A stretch of 64,000 nt of DNA from Ligula intestinalis (lineage: Eukaryota; Platyhelminthes; Cestoda; Diphyllobothriidea; Diphyllobothriidae), in the NCBI GenBank assembly GCA_036362985.1, contig JAYGXS010000008.1:6826553-6890552 (forward strand), read 5' to 3'. The number at the start of each line of letters is the position of its first letter. The first letter of the stretch is position 1. The notes under the pieces were generated by a model that worked only from the letters and a program-made list of their open reading frames with translations, was not told where the DNA came from and ran no database searches. This document shows, in pieces, positions 33,338 to 44,591 of the stretch. A program made the position numbers and the translations under genes.

Positions 33338-35337
33338 GAATATTTATAAATGAAGTTGATATCTATTGCTATCCTTGTTGGATGTGAAGCGTTCTTTAAT
33401 GTTAATCTTCGAGTTAAAAGGGCATCGCTAGCCGTCACTATAAAAGCTCGCATCTGTGGGTCAGTCGACATGGTTAAGAGAAGCACAGCGAGTATAAGAC
33501 TAACCATGCACGGTACAAAGTCATCAATGACAGATAAAGTACGTGCTCTGATTAGTGTTGATTTTCGAGTGACCGATATATGTCGTTGGGTATGTCCTGA
33601 AGTTACCTTGCCTTCACGGTTTTTTGGCCATAGATCATTTTGCGCATATTTCGTATCGGCGAGGTTCTATTCGAGATGTTTGTTTTTTGGCTTGTTCGTT
33701 GCAAAGGTTGGGGTTATGTTTGCTTTTTATTGATTTTTTAAATCTATATTGCTTATTTTTTTATTGCATTGTTTTTTGCTTTTGTTTGTTTTACTTTTCT
33801 CTTTTCGTTTACGTTTTGGTGTTTTTGGTTGAATTTTATTGCGCGTTTTCCCTGCAGCGCCCGACCACGTAGGTGTAGCGGGCCAGGGATGTCGAGGTTG
33901 GCACACACCTAAAGGAGTAATTCACGCATATGGTTCTCCAGAAGTAACGTCGAACGGGGTTTTCAATCACCACAACATGCAATCGTAGAAAGAGATAGAA
34001 GAACAACGCGATAGTAAGAAATACAGTCTCTTGATATAAAACGAAGTAAGCAATAAAAAGAGTGGAAAGGATACGATACGGGTATTACCAAGGGACTGTA
34101 CAAATGATCCGTTTGGAGTGAGGGGTGATCACAGAATATTAGTTAGATACCGGCGGGTGTGCAGCGCAGTGGGCAACTGCGGGAGAGGGCCATGGTGGTG
34201 CTGACGGCAGGAGAGTGTGTAACGGTGACACAGGACGGCGGGAAGAGCGTGTAGCGGCGACACGGATTGGGGGAAAGTGGTGCCAGCAGAGGGAAAGAGA
34301 AGGAAAACCGGCATCATCACCAACAAACGTTCACACCATCCTCATCCGGATCCGCGCCAAATGTGCCCTTGGTGCGTTCAAACACCCATGGTCCGGGTTG
34401 GTTCGTTATATAGGTTTCTCCGTCGGCATGGTTTCCTCCGGTATAACAGCTATATTAACTTCTTCAGCTTTAGCCACCGGCTTCTGTACGTCCTCGATCA
34501 CACTACAATCGTCATTAGTCATTGCAAATGATCACAAAGTAATAATCCAATGTAGGTATAGTGTATGAAGGTTTATTGTATAAGTACAGATGTTGTTAGG
34601 AAGAATGTGTAAGGGCAATGCACAGATCAGCAAAACACCCAAGACTGGTAATCCGGGAAGGTGGAGTTGGAATCTACCACTGAGGGAAGAAGCACGTCCG
34701 TTGTTACTTGTACTAAAACAAAGACAGAACAAGGAACCTTTGTTAGTATCTCTTCTTGAGGTCGGTCCTTTGTGTCCCACTCTGGTTAAACAAACCCAGG
34801 GTCAGCTCTGTTTGCTACACCCCACTTAATACCGGTGAACCTATGTAATGAACCACCCTGCCCTCGTTTGTTTGAATTGGTTTCCTTGCTTTTCTAGTTT
34901 TAATATTTGGTTTTGCAGGCGAAGTCGCGGCTCGCGGTTGTCATTCAATCGTCGGTTTTTTTCCACTCCATCGTCCCATTCTCCTCCCACACGTTAAGTC
35001 TAACTTTTTTTCCTACTACCCTTCCCTTCTATATTTATCTACCCGATCGTTCGTTCAATAAACGTTACTCAATCCTCTACATTCTCATATCCCCTCATGG
35101 ACTCTTTCGGAGTTAATCATAATTCTCCTTTTGATGAGCTGGATAATCTTTTAGGTAGTATCTTCGTTCAAAGATCAAAACCCGTGCAAGCTCCCCTGAT
35201 TCCGTTACCGGCTCCCAGCAATCCGTTTGGCTTTCCCCGCTCGGACGCTAAACCTCTGCAAATAGTGCTTCTCTATTTCCAGGCGTAGTAGCGAAACCAT
35301 TTTAAAAATACAATGACACCGTAAGTAAAAAAACTGT
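33338..35337. other. No gene seen
   Basis: A T-rich tract at 33720-33850 and a GC-rich segment at 34140-34420 with an imperfect short tandem repeat (GTGTAACGGTGACAC and GTGTAGCGGCGACAC). No recognised gene. Confidence 0.5.
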
Positions 35338-36060
35338 TTTACGCCGGTTGAATATTGCTTTTTGCATAGCGATTATAAGATGTGACCGCTGGAACATGAA
35401 GCTTATTTGCCTCGAGTTTCGGACACTGTTGAGAACCATTAAGTATCTGTAACCGTAGAATACTGTGATACATGTATGCGCAGATTAGCGTGTAGATGAA
35501 AATCTGCACATTTAACCACAACTTACTGTAGTAAGGTGTGGATCAGATACTAATAAGTAATCCCAAATGCACAAGTGTAGGCTGTAATCTCGGTTAAAAT
35601 GTTACTCTCACTTATGTGAGCTATTGCGTAATCAGATTAAATTTATATAATTAAGTTCTGACAGTGTTATTTGATTCTGACAAAATTAGCATATGCAAAT
35701 TAGCATTAATTAGTTTTTATTAACCGTGTGAAAATATTGACTTCTTGATCATATCGGTCTTGAAAAAATTGAAAAGAAAGCAACAAAAATCGTGACCCTG
35801 CTAGCATAGGCGGCAAGAGAAAACCGAGGGATTCCGGAGAAATCCCGGATAATCGAGGAAGAGGAATTTTGATTGACGAACCTTATTATTAGTGAAGATT
35901 TTTTCTATTTACTTTTTTATCAATACATGATTTAGTCACCTTGTCCTTTGACATAAAGAATCTAGTTGTATGTAAAAATTATCTCTTCCCGCTGCGCAGA
36001 CTTTTCTGCGGCGGGCAGAGGACGAGTGGAAACCCCTTGTTGAAGAGTTTTATTTTTTAT
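35338..36060 (+). repeat. Interspersed repeat R1, copy 1
   Basis: This segment recurs at 62028-62770 and 63345-63480 with moderate divergence. Shared blocks include CAGATTAGCGTGTAGAT, GACCCT(G/A)(C/T)TAGCATA, CAAGAGAAAACC and TTTTCTGCGG. It sits directly downstream of the Penelope-like element's 3' side. It has no coding capacity. Confidence 0.7.
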
Positions 36061-36110
36061 AAAGAATAAATATATGCATATAAACGTGTATATATGTTGT
36101 ACAACCCCCA

Positions 36111-36150
36111 CCTCTGATGACGGAAGCCTGTACGCTTTTGAAACGTCAGG
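36111..36150 (+). ncRNA. Hammerhead ribozyme motif, Penelope-like type
   Basis: CTGATGA (36114-36120), one linker base, GGAAGC, a six-base loop, GCTTTT, GAAAC (36140-36144) and GTC (36145-36147), then AGG, which can pair with the CCT before the core. Stem II is six pairs (two are G-U). Helix III is minimal, as known for hammerheads in Penelope-like elements. All invariant core positions are present. Confidence 0.65.
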
Positions 36151-36310
36151 AAAGTAAAACTATGGCTCCCGTGATCGCCTCTTCCTCTCATATACATCTA
36201 TGTTTATAAATTAATTTGCGAGAAAATTCGAGGTCCAGATAAAATATTCCTTACATCATCCCCCAATGAGGAAGAAGAGGGGACGATTTTTGAGACCAAA
36301 TTATATTCAG

Positions 36311-36350
36311 GCTGACGTTTCAAAAGCTCGCTCGCTTTCATCGTCAGAGC
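36311..36350 (-). ncRNA. Hammerhead ribozyme motif, inverted partner
   Basis: Minus strand: CTGACGA (position 7 is free in the consensus CUGANGA), one linker base, GAAAGC, a six-base loop, GCTTTT, GAAAC, GTC, then AGC pairing with the GCT before the core. It has the same design as the motif at 36111-36150 but a different loop, and lies in the same sense as the Penelope ORFs. Confidence 0.65.
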
Positions 36351-36539
36351 AAGGTGTCTGTGTTCCTGTGTGCGGCAGATAGATTTGAACGTCCATTCGC
36401 CCATGTGTCAGTCGATTGCGCCGATCGATTTTCTTGGCTGTTTGAATTGCTCGCGCCGTTGTGAGCTATATCAAGTCGTTTTTGTGACTCGTCAGAGTTT
36501 CCACCCTCTTTGCTCGCGGCTACCGGCTGTCGGCCCCGT

Positions 36540-37136
36540 TTATCTCTCTCCGCCCAACCTATTGCTCCGTTTTGAGCCGATGCTAGCCTTTTGTGGAGCG
36601 CTTGGTAGGCGGGATGAAGGTCCATGGCTCTGTTTAGTATTCAAGTCGAGGACCAGCTTTCTAGCAGCAGTCTGGCCATCTTGTCGTTGGCCCGGCCTAT
36701 TACCCTTGCTTTTTTCAAAGGCGAATTTGTGTTTCTTCTGCTTTACGTGCTCATAGACCAAAGACAGCTTATCCTCGCGGTTGATTGTGAGCTGATGCTC
36801 ATGCAACCTTGTGCCAAGGCGTCTGCCCGTTTCACCGACATACCTTGCAGTGCAGTCTTGGCATGGTATGCTGTAGACCACACCTGATTGTTCTGTCAGA
36901 GGTAGCGGGTCTTTGGGCCTCATGAGTTGCTGTCTGATGGTTGATTCCGGCCTGTGAGCCCCACCAATCCCGAATGGTTTCAGGATTCTTGCAGTCGCCT
37001 CTGATACATTCTTCACATAAGGGATTGCGAGCCAGAACTTAGGGTCATCTCCTTTCGACCGCTCATGGTGGGGCTTCTTAAGACACTTGCGTACAAAGGA
37101 CTTCGGATAACCGTTGGCGTTAAATAGGGCATGCAA
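36540..37136 (-). pseudogene. Penelope-like GIY-YIG endonuclease
   Basis: The N-terminal part (NANGYPKSFVRKCLKK) is the RT-EN linker. GVVYSIPCQDCTARYVGETG and RRLGTRLHEHQ then make a GIY-YIG domain with the Tyr pair, Gly, catalytic Arg and EH. This nuclease cuts the target for insertion. The ORF is intact over this domain, and the frame break lies between it and the RT. Confidence 0.88.
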
Positions 37137-37190
37137 GTACTTAATCTCCTCCTTTTTCCCACTCTCGTCACTGCAGTGTGTCTGAACGCG

Positions 37191-37796
37191 TTAGAAAAGG
37201 GTCCTAACACAACTGCGTTTGTGACCAACGGGGTGGTTGCTTCTGAAGTGGAGAATGCGCATGGTATTGGTTGCCTTGCGGTAGACCGTTGTCCTTATCT
37301 TGCCGTCTTCCAGCTTCGTTACTTGTACGTCAAGGAAGGGTAATTGATTGTTGACCTCCTCTTCCATGGTGAACTGGATGTCAGGAAAGATGGAGTTCAG
37401 CAGTGCCTTGAAAGCCTGCACTTTGCTCCTTTTGATGATATTGAAAGTGTCGTCAACGTATCTGGCCCAGAACTTCGGGGGAGACGAGCTGAAGACCAGC
37501 CGCTCGAGCCTCTGCAAAAAAGCTTCGGCAATAAGGCCAGACAAAGGCGAGCCCATTGGTGTCCCCTTCTTTTGTTCGTAAACTTGGCCATTAAACGTAA
37601 AGAACGTTTTTAGACATAATTCTAGGAGCTCAATGATGTGCTCTCGCTTGAGCTTTTGGTCGGTTTCGTCGTATTTTTCTTGGAGAAGACCATCAATAGT
37701 TTCGATAGCCAGAGTGGGCGGAATAGATGTGAACAATGAGATCACGTCAAACGACACCATCATCTCGTCTGCCTTCACATTTAAACTTCGATGCAA
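37191..37796 (-). pseudogene. Penelope-like reverse transcriptase
   Basis: MVSFDVISLFTSIPP contains the first catalytic Asp, KKGTPMGSPLSGLIAEAFL is the template-grip block, and FWARYVDDTFNII is the catalytic YVDD box. These are hallmarks of Penelope RTs, which are related to telomerase. The catalytic acids are intact. The ORF begins in the middle of the RT and ends by frameshift near 37200, before the endonuclease ORF. Confidence 0.88.
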
Positions 37797-38329
37797 TAAA
37801 ATTATTGATCGTCTGCTCGTGATGCACTCGAAGGAACTGACGATACATGTTTTGCTTTAATTCTCCTTCATGTTTCATCAATAGAGGGTAGGGAACGGAT
37901 CCGTGTAAACCCCTTCTTTGCAGACACCGGACATATGGGAGTTGGCAGGTTAGACCAATCCCCCTGCCAAGGCAGGGGCACTCCCGTGAACAGTACAGAT
38001 CACTGTTCGAATAAGGCATCGTATTTCTTCTTGAACCCGGCAACTGTGTCAGCAGCAACAACATCTGGGGGGAGCTAGTTCCATGCATTCACGGCACGTC
38101 TTAAGAGTCGATAGATGTGCGGGAGGCCATCTGTTCTTTGTACCACAAGTTAAAAGCTGTGTCCGCGCGTAGGCATGTCAACGGCCAGTTTGAAGTATCG
38201 TGTTATCTCTGGGATTTCGCCTCAAACGATCACTTTGTACATCATGATTTGGTCGCCTCTGGAGCGTCAAAATTCGAGGGTGAACAGGTCCACAGCTTTA
38301 CAGCGCTCCATATATGTCAGCCACCTCAC

Positions 38330-39244
38330 TTAGGGCACCATTCTTGACCCCAGCCGTTGCACATATTCGATATCGGTCATCTCGCCTTTCGCACATGGTA
38401 ACCAAGCGGTAGATCCATACTCCATGATCGGGCGGATGAATGTGACCATAAGGTTGCGGAATAACTGCATGGACCAGGACGTGAAAGCTCTTTTGAACAT
38501 CCAAAGTAGTGCCAGTCCCTTGCTTCTCGCCAGAGTTGATTGTTCTCGGGTTTTGAGGTCGTCTTGAATGATACAGCCCAAGTCACGAGTACTTCTAACA
38601 GCTGCCAGTGTCATGTTTCCTATCGTCTAGGGTGGGTCGTCCCGGTTTCTCCCTATTATCAGCAAGTGTGATTTGTGTACGTTGATCGGTATCTTGATCT
38701 CCAATGAACATTCATGGATCACATTAAGATCATTTTGGACAACCATTGTATCTTCGGTGCTGCGTATAACATGCCATATCTTGAGGTCGTCCGCAAACAG
38801 AAGGCGTGGGGACGAAAGTCTTGATAGGATATCCGAAACGTTTATGGAAAATAGTCTGGGACCCAGCACCGACCCTTGGGGTACGCCAATATGAGCCTCA
38901 TACACAGAAGAACACCTTTCACCGACCCTGAGGTGGCATTGTCTACCAAACAGGTACCCTTTTATCCATTTGATTATAACTCTGGGGATGGGCATATTAC
39001 TGAGTTTGGTCAGCAGGAGCTCGTGCTCGAGTTTGTCAATTGCCTTGCTAAGGTCGATTAAGACCGCATGAACCGGTAGTCGTTTTTCTTTCGCTTCGCA
39101 CCAATCTTCGCGTGCCACCATGAGGTTAGTAGTGCAAGATTTGCCTTTGACAAAACCGTGTAGTTCTATCGGCAGGATTGTGGATTTTCCAATGTTGGCA
39201 TCGATTTCGCGGCAGATGAAGTTTTCCAGAACTTTCACAAACAC
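38330..39244 (-). pseudogene. LINE C reverse transcriptase
   Basis: VLIDLSKAIDKLEHELLL holds the first catalytic Asp (AID for the usual AFD), HIGVPQGSVLGPRLFSI the grip block and LLFADDLKIW the intact catalytic pair. The ORF 38627-39244 ends at DDPP. The thumb region continues in another frame at 38330-38614 (TRDLGCIIQDDL, FIRPIMEYGSTAW, VQRLGSRMV). Confidence 0.82.
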
Positions 39245-39351
39245 CGAAGTCAGGCTGACTGGTCGATAGTTCTGGGGCAGAAAACGGTCACCACTTTTGT
39301 ATATCGGAGTTATTAGGCTCTGCTTCCAGTCATGCGGTTCCGTGGCAGTGG

Positions 39352-40017
39352 CTAGCGTACAAAGAAACAGTTCTCCGATGCTCGGTGCGATGACATACGC
39401 AACCCGCGAATAACCCTCGGATTTAGATTGTTGGGTCCTGCGGCCTTAGTGGGTATCAACCTACTTAGTGCATTCTCTATATCTTCAATGGTGATTAGTA
39501 TGCCGCTTTCGGTTCGGTCAGGGATGTCGCAGACTTCACTGTTGGGCGCTGTTGACTGGTACACAGTAAAGTATTGTTCAGCTAAGAGTTCAGCCATGCA
39601 TAACTCATCTGTTTGGAGCACACCTTCGGTATTGTGGAGACCTTGAATGCCCGGGGTTGCACGACTTTTCCGTTTGAGGAATGAAAAGAAACGATTGGGC
39701 TGGGTATCCACATTTTGCATTAGCTCTTCTTCGTAGGCTTCTTTCTTCGACCTCATTATACGCTTGAATTCATCTCTGCTTCCTTTGTATTCCGCTTTCG
39801 CTTCGGCTGTTCTCAAGATTCTGAAGGCCTTGTAGGCGCGGTTCCTGGCCTTGAACTTGCGTTTTGTCTCACCATCGATCCATGGGGCGCGACATGCTGC
39901 CCATCCACAGAGCTTCAGGGGGCCAATGTCGGTACAGAGCCTCTCAATATTCCCACGGATCAAGTTCCAACGTTCTTCGACATTGGCAGGGCCGCTCGGT
40001 CCCCAGGATAGGTTCAT
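39352..40017 (-). pseudogene. LINE C linker and RT start
   Basis: WIDGETKRKFKARNRAYKAF and the Lys/Arg-rich helices after it are typical of the region between endonuclease and RT. The ORF ends with TKAAGPNNLNPRVIRGL, the first RT block (usually SPGPD), and then frameshifts. Confidence 0.7.
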
Positions 40018-40023
40018 AGCGCT

Positions 40024-40800
40024 CTATCTCATGGCATCATAATCATTCTTCCAAAATGCTGGCTTGAAGCATAAACGCATTGACGGCGATCTGCTTATGT
40101 AGAGTGCTGCTAAGACAGTAGAATGAGGGCTGGTGCCGAGGGGTGCAGAATCTTTTACATCAGATACTTTTGTGTGGCCATTTGTGAATATCACGTACAG
40201 GCATGAGGCCATGCCCGAATCAGCTATCCGCGTAGGCTGGGCAACATGTTGTTCGAAATGAGCTTCGTTTACCATTTCTAGCAACGCTTTCTCCGTTTCC
40301 GGGACAGGGCCTTCTATAATTAGATGAGACCAGTTGATATGTGGGCAATTAAAGTCACCAACAATGCAGAACCGCGACCGTTTGGCATACTTCTTGATTG
40401 TAGTCAACCAGTTGCTACCGTTAGCTTGAGGGCTTCGATATATAACACCCACGGTTGTAGTTGCACCAGTAGCGGACTTGACCGACAACCAGATTTGTTC
40501 CACACGGTTGTCTTCGGTGCGTGCGCGTTCTAGCATTGATACCACTAAGCCGTCCGTAGCATACACCAAGACACCCCATGTATCCTATTAATACGGTCGC
40601 AGCGGAAGACGCGGTACCCAGGTACATCGATCTCACTATCCTTTACGGACTCGAATAGCCAGGTCTATGTCACTGCAGTAATCGCAGGGCGCTTCTGCTC
40701 GATTAAAATCTGTATTTTAGCCATTTTATTAATTAGGCTTTGCGCATTCGTTAGCAGGATGCTTATAGCTCTATCAGAGCTTACTGGGCCATTCGTAATA
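40024..40800 (-). pseudogene. LINE C endonuclease
   Basis: The domain begins in another frame with TNAQSLINKMAKIQ and a broken ETWL motif (T, stop, TWLF). The ORF 40024-40569 continues with TVGVIYRSPQ and IVGDFNCPHINW. The final Asp-His motif reads TSPHSTV, so the catalytic Asp is lost. Confidence 0.75.
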
Positions 40801-40809
40801 ATGGTTTGA

Positions 40810-41715
40810 GCAGGGGTCTCCTCTTCTGGACAACCCGAAAATTTATTATGCGGAGGTTATTTTCCCTCTTTGCGCGACATTGTTTTAGTTCTGCGACTGC
40901 CTTGTGCTGTTTTATTCTGTCCTCAGGTGACAGGTCTGCTCGCATCGAGCTATTGATTCCTTCGAGCCTCCAGCCGCGTGTTAGCAGAGGTTTTGGGGTT
41001 TGGTCGGACTTGAAGATCGCCTTCAGTGGTCTAGGCCGTCCGCCTTCGGCAGGTTAAGTACCCAGCCTGTACAGTTGAACACACGATACACGGCCATCGC
41101 TTGGGTCCAGCATTTTTAGTATGATTTTGCTCATTTATTTTGAGTCATGCTGAACACGTGTTTCCACATCGACCCCCTCTGATTCCGGAATTTTAAAAAA
41201 TAGCATTGCCTTCTTTCGATCATTTTGTTCAGTTGATGCTTTGGTGATCGATTGAGCATCCATCGACACTCCTTGCGGTTTTGAATTTCTGGTTGTCGTT
41301 TTCGGTGTTTGCCATCCTACCTGGTCGTCACTTATTGTTGAGTGGTACGAGAGGCGTGTTTCTAGGGGTGCAGATTTTCCACTGGTGTTGCCGGTGGCGT
41401 CGTCGCATCCAGTTCCGAGTTGCCTGAATCCGTCTTCTCAATTCCGGGCTGATTTTTATTCTGCTCCAGGGCTTGGTCTGCCTCTTGTGACTCGGTGTTC
41501 GTGTCATTTGCGTCCTTGCCAAGAAAACTTACCTTGCATGTGCTGCAAAAGGGAACAAGCCCTTCCGAGTCATGTTTCTTCAGGACTTCATATACTTCTG
41601 GCGCTATTATTGCACATTTAATGAGTACCCATTGTTAACACAGGCCACAAAGAACAGCCTTACTCCTGCCAGTAACATTGTTGTTGCACGTGGGACAATT
41701 GGAATTCGTCATGGT
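40810..41715 (-). pseudogene. LINE C ORF1 with PHD-like zinc finger
   Basis: The minus strand reads CPTC, then VLCGLC, an in-frame TAA, WVLIKC, and VPFCSTCK. This cysteine spacing is that of a PHD-like finger, with the usual His after Trp lost. Further on, YRLGT and RPRPLKAIFKSD match the C-terminal part of LINE A ORF1. Stops interrupt the frame at several points. PHD-like fingers are known in ORF1 proteins of some CR1-group LINEs. Confidence 0.6.
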
Positions 41716-41829
41716 TCCAAATACAACGATGCTAATAGAGATGATTTGTATAATGAATAAAAAGACTAAAAGTCGTTTCTTCTCTTGAATTGATCGATTT
41801 ATAGAAAGCTTCCACTTTGTCTCAAAAAT

Positions 41830-42249
41830 GATATTTGATGTTTATTTTATAGTAAAACCCGGACCGTTCTAATAGTCAGTGTTGCAACGATTACGTTTTT
41901 GAGTTCATACTTGATCCTAAGACAGCTTATCATTGGAAAGGCAATTTATGTAAGTTTTTTTCTATTCCTAAGTTAATGGCTGTTATATAACGGCTGTTAC
42001 ATACACCCTAGGATTTCCTTTATGATGTCTTGTACCTGCCAGAAATTTTTTTTCTATTTTTGCTTTTTACAATTGTTATACTTGGGTTTAAACCAAAAGC
42101 ATTACACAGGAAATAATATTAGAGTGAGAACGTATCTAAGCATCGTATGTAACGGGATTTTCTAGACATTTCAATATTTAAGTACGTTTAGTTATTTTGT
42201 CTAACTTTGTATACAGTCTTAACATGCACGTACTGTTTTTGTGAAAAAA
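41830..42249 (+). repeat. Interspersed repeat R2, copy 1, ends at the N gap
   Basis: About 420 bases closely resembling 63575-64000, with blocks such as TACATACACCCTAGGATTT and CCAAAAGCATTACACAGG. It ends GTGAAAAAA directly before the Ns. No coding capacity. Confidence 0.8.
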
Positions 42250-42349
42250 NNNNNNNNNNNNNNNNNNNNNNNNNNNNNNNNNNNNNNNNNNNNNNNNNNN
42301 NNNNNNNNNNNNNNNNNNNNNNNNNNNNNNNNNNNNNNNNNNNNNNNNN
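42250..42349. other. Assembly gap of 100 N
   Basis: Exactly 100 N, a conventional scaffold gap of unknown true size. Any ORF crossing it is artificial. Confidence 0.99.
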
Positions 42350-43080
42350 AATTTTTTCTGTCACCATCTTTTCACAACAGACCGTTAATGAATCAAATAG
42401 TAAAGTGGATTGCTTTTTGACTGTTAATAACCGATTTTGATTACTGCCATCCTGTGTCTTCGTGGTAGAGTTGATAAGACGCTCAACTTTGTGTTCGTAA
42501 ATTGAGTCTACTGAACTCGAGAGACTTTTAGACCTTTTAGCGGGGGGTGATTTCGTCGCATCAATCTTGCGACTTCTGCCCTCGAAATTACAACTAGGGC
42601 TTTTAATCGAAATTAAATTAGAGCTTACAGTCGACGCTGATGGTGTGGTGGTAACGACTGATACCGACGCACTACAGATTTTGGGTTCAAGTCCCTCTTG
42701 CGCCGCAACTTTTACAAGCTTATCTACACGTTTATTTTTGTCTCCCATAATAGATCAGACTGACGATAAACGATATTAAAGCTCTATGCAATATGTTTAA
42801 AGCGTTCAACTGCATGAAAAAGGTTATTGAAACGAATCAGCCGTTTGTAGAGAGCTGAAATCCGGGAGAATTGTTGACAGAAGGCAGTGACGGAGATGAT
42901 GCTCGTTTTGACTAATGTCCTGTCGTGTCTTCTGAGGCTGGAGTTATTGCGAAAGTGAATCCAATAGCTAACAACGAAAGTCCGCCAGAGGGCTAGGTGA
43001 ACCGAAATCCCGAAAATAATATTTCCCACGAAGGACGAGAAATTTAAGCCGCAATTTGAAGCGCGCGCGAATCTAATACG
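42350..43080 (-). pseudogene. 5' end of a LINE A-related element (5' UTR and ORF1 start)
   Basis: The minus strand from 42748 codes an ORF1 N-terminus with ATKSPPAKRSKSLSSSVDSI, matching KSPPAKRTKCL in LINE A ORF1. The 300 bases before it resemble the LINE A 5' UTR (shared CAGCCGTTTGTAGA and AAATCCCGAAA). It is cut off by the gap. It lies just beyond the Helitron's 3' side. Confidence 0.6.
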
Positions 43081-43108
43081 TACCTTAAGGAAATGGAAGG
43101 TAGGGTCA

Positions 43109-44591
43109 TCACACTAACGCTTCTGGATAAACAACATTTATCGTAAGCCCGTTAGGTGCCAAGATGAACAAATCGTTTTTCAAGCCAACTCGAGATATCG
43201 CAACGTAGAGTTGACCGTGGGAAAAGCACGATTCTTCCAGGTGAACTCCAGCCACCTTGAAGGTTTGCCCTTGGGACTTGTTGATGGACATGGCAAAGCA
43301 AACCTTCACTGGAAATTGAAGACGTTGGTAATTGAATGGAGTATCAGATGGTACTATAGGAATGTGGGGGATATAAACAGTTTCCCCTTTTGCACAACTG
43401 GTCACAATTGTGGCCTCTATCAGGTATGACATCAGCCGTTTCACACTTAGCCTAGTGCCATTGCATAGCCGTGGTGCATCGAGATTTCTCATCAGCATAA
43501 TTGGTGCACCAACCTTCAGAACCAGTTTGTGTGATGGAACGCCAGATATTTCCAAGCTGTTCAGGAATTCCACTGGGTAATTAACACAGTCGGAAGGGTC
43601 AACGGTTGTGTCGAATAATTTGTACACTTTTTCCTCACCTGGAAGAAGACGACATATTCCATCGTTAATGGCATTGACAAATTTGTTTGTAGGAAACTAG
43701 CATTCCTCGCTCGCATGGCCATTCTGCGTCGGAAAAGTTGCTTTGCAGATTAGGGAAAACTGTGTCTCTAAGGTCTTCGACACTGCTCGACAAATTCGCA
43801 ACCAAACTAATGGGAAGGTTTCCGTTTGCATCGGTTTCAATTTTCCCTTCTCAAATCTTCAAGATGTGAGTTGAGAATTCATCCGATTCATGGGCATTGT
43901 GGAGCTGAACCCTCATGTTGGTCGTGAGTTTTAATGCCTTTACCGTTGATCATAGCGGTGAGTATTTCAGGCAGAATTTTACCTGGTCACCTCTGGTACC
44001 CCTTTGAATCACGAATAGTGCCTGGCGGAAATCACAAGATTAAACCATTGTGATGCGACCAAATGGTATGTTCTTTTCTGTGACATCACACAACGTTCTA
44101 TCTCGCGTTTCTATGCAATTCTATTGGCCATGGTACACTCATCCCAAATTATAGCTGAGCACCGTTTCAACAATTCAGATGAGCCACTACCTCTGCTTAC
44201 ATGGCATGTTGCGGTACCGTCGTCAGGTAACCTCAGGGGAAGCTTCAAGGCACTGTGAGCAGTTCTGCCACTGGAAAGTAGCGTCGCTGCTATACCAGCC
44301 GATGCAACAGCCAAAACAATTTTGCTGTCTTTGCGCAGTTCAGCCAAAAGCAACTTAATGACAAAAGTTTTGCCAGCTCCACCAGGCGCATCCAAAAAGA
44401 AAACGTAGTCGCCATTACTGCGGTTGTAGACACTTTCAAGGATAGTGTTGTATGCGTGCAATTGATCGACCAATAGCCTTGGTTTTTGAAGAGCCACGTA
44501 TGCAGCCAGCTCGTTTAAATTGTAACAAAGCGTGCGCTGAATTTCAGTCTGAAGCTGATTTCCTATGCTCCTGTCAAGAGGAGGAAATCCA
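43109..44591 (-). pseudogene. Helitron PIF1-type helicase
   Basis: The minus strand resumes at YGFPPLDRSIGNQ. The ORF 44111-44497 has FFLDAPGGAGKTFVIKLL (Walker A) and SAIIWDECTM (Walker B). The middle (43640-44110) is frameshifted but still shows FRQALFVIQRGTRGD. The ORF 43109-43627 ends with INKSQGQTFKVAGVHL and YVAISRV, the last helicase motifs. Confidence 0.88.

Larger units (their letters stand above)
36111..37865 (-). mobile_element. Penelope-like retroelement, 5'-truncated
   Basis: Reverse transcriptase followed by a GIY-YIG endonuclease on the minus strand is the defining order of Penelope-like elements. Inverted hammerhead motifs lie at its 3' side. The RT N-terminal region is missing or scrambled above 37800. 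At about 37870-38090 it meets the 3' end of LINE C. Confidence 0.88.
38060..41740 (-). mobile_element. LINE C, CR1-like retrotransposon, decayed
   Basis: Minus-strand order: ORF1 with a zinc-finger start (about 40810-41715), endonuclease (40024-40800), RT linker (39352-40017), RT (38627-39244), RT tail (38060-38614). Several stops and frameshifts are present. The RT tail ends with a VVAADTVAGFKKKYDALFEQ reading at about 38008-38070. It differs from LINE A and LINE B in sequence but has the same layout. Confidence 0.85.

Noticed and set aside
37747..38088. 113-residue minus-strand ORF
   Set aside because: It is a composite of the LINE C 3' UTR and the scrambled Penelope 5' side, in the wrong frame for the RT.
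42188..42748. ORF reading through the N gap
   Set aside because: The part beyond the gap is in repeat R2 and is joined only by Ns; only the part above 42350 is LINE ORF1.
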